From DASUMP01 sp036277635 (GTDB lineage: Bacteria > Actinomycetota > Acidimicrobiia > IMCC26256 > PALSA-610): a stretch of 5,237 nt of DNA. Each line of letters begins with the position of its first letter. Within the stretch, counting starts at the first letter, position 1. Shown here piece by piece: positions 4,810 to 5,237 of this stretch. The notes beneath the pieces were generated by a model, which was not told the origin of the DNA, ran no database searches, and was given only the letters and a program-made list of their open reading frames with translations. The translations under genes and the position numbers were made by a program. Location of the stretch: the NCBI GenBank assembly GCA_036277635.1, contig DASUMP010000112.1, positions 1-5,237 of the forward strand, written 5' to 3'.

Positions 4810-5237
4810 ACGACTCGAGGGGTGGCTCGACGACATCGAGGTGGCCGGTCGCGACGTCGTAGACGCCGCCCCAGACCGTCATGTCGGGGAGCAGGGGATG
4901 GGCGCGCAAAGCAGCGACGTCGTCACGCACGCTCCGCGCCACGTCGTCGAACGGGAAGAACACCATCCCCGACGCGTCCGCGCCGGTGCGCTCGGTCACC
5001 GCGACGCGCAGCTCGTCGTCGGTGCGCTGGTGGAGCCCGCACCCGGTGTGGTGGATCACGACGATCTCGCGAGTGCCGAGCGCGGTGGAGGACAGTACGA
5101 GCGAGCGGATCATGTCGTCGGTGACGCGGCCACCTGCGTTGCGCAGGATGTGCGCATCGCCGATCTCCAGACCGAGGAGTCGGAACAGGTCGAGTCGGGC
5201 GTCCATGCACGCGAGCACCACGAGGTGTCGTGCCGGT
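4808..5237 (-). CDS. Beta-carbonic anhydrase, N-terminus cut by window edge
   Basis: The gene runs off the right edge: the frame continues through P-A-R-H-L upstream of the first visible GTG (5219-5221), so that GTG is internal and 142 residues are visible. It should catalyse CO2 + H2O to bicarbonate + H+ with a zinc cofactor. Visible zinc ligands are Cys10 in ACMDARLD, and His63 and Cys66 in HHTGCG; Asp12 and Arg14 form the family Asp-Arg pair. Further family segments are GDAHILRNAGGRVTDD (26-41) and LGTREIVVIHH (53-63), with a GGVYDVATGHLDVV ending. The form matches the small Rv1284/CanA-type enzymes of actinobacteria (about 163 residues), so roughly 20 residues are missing. The position after the zinc His is T-G-C, where T-D-C is frequent. 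It is soluble with no signal visible. It is followed after 9 bases by the amidohydrolase-like gene; any promoter is outside the window. Confidence 0.93.
   Translation of the reverse strand, partial: PARHLVVLACMDARLDLFRLLGLEIGDAHILRNAGGRVTDDMIRSLVLSSTALGTREIVVIHHTGCGLHQRTDDELRVAVTERTGADASGMVFFPFDDVARSVRDDVAALRAHPLLPDMTVWGGVYDVATGHLDVVEPPLES

Noticed and set aside
5219..5221. GTG as the start of the carbonic anhydrase
   Set aside because: The frame continues upstream with P-A-R-H-L, matching what precedes the CMDAR motif in this family, and starting here would drop the normal N-terminal helix. The gene is simply cut by the window edge.
1..5237. A new defence or mobile system built around the HNH nuclease
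   Set aside because: No methyltransferase, ATPase, integrase, transposase, terminal repeats or toxin-antitoxin partner is present. The HNH gene is a stand-alone member of a common actinobacterial family between housekeeping-like genes.

Overview
The window looks like a high-GC actinobacterial chromosome, possibly from an Acidimicrobiia-like or related environmental lineage. The reasons are very high GC with strong G/C third-codon bias, a DUF222-HNH (13E12-type) endonuclease gene, a LexA box of the Gram-positive/actinobacterial type CGAAC-N4-GTTCG, apparently leaderless genes (a TAnnnT element 6-8 nt before the ATG and no Shine-Dalgarno), and a small beta-carbonic anhydrase of the mycobacterial Rv1284 type. 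The lineage is inferred from these features, not measured.

Layout from left to right. Positions 5-41 hold a long, comparatively AT-rich imperfect palindrome. A minus-strand serine esterase of the alpha/beta-hydrolase 'putative esterase' (Fes/BesA-like) family occupies 88-945. After a 71-bp divergent intergenic region, a plus-strand DUF222-HNH endonuclease gene (1017-2168) begins with its ATG inside a perfect 14-bp LexA/SOS palindrome at 1010-1023. A 106-bp gap then leads to a two-gene plus-strand unit: an uncharacterised 237-residue protein (2275-2988), apparently leaderless, and a translationally coupled lipoprotein lytic transglycosylase (2994-3965). Convergent to it is a minus-strand pair, a partial beta-carbonic anhydrase (4808 to beyond 5237) followed by an Amidohydrolase_2-like TIM-barrel protein (3962-4798). 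The carbonic anhydrase stop codon overlaps the amidohydrolase ribosome binding site, and the amidohydrolase stop overlaps the transglycosylase stop in a shared CTAG.

The genes do not form one pathway. The clearest regulatory logic is DNA-damage (SOS) control of the HNH nuclease gene. The coupling of a peptidoglycan-cleaving lipoprotein to an unknown protein suggests a cell-envelope role for that pair. The carbonic anhydrase/amidohydrolase pair may be linked through CO2/bicarbonate, although the amidohydrolase lacks most of the usual metal ligands. No RNA genes, CRISPR arrays or insertion sequences were seen, and no gene-free stretch exceeds about 110 bases.
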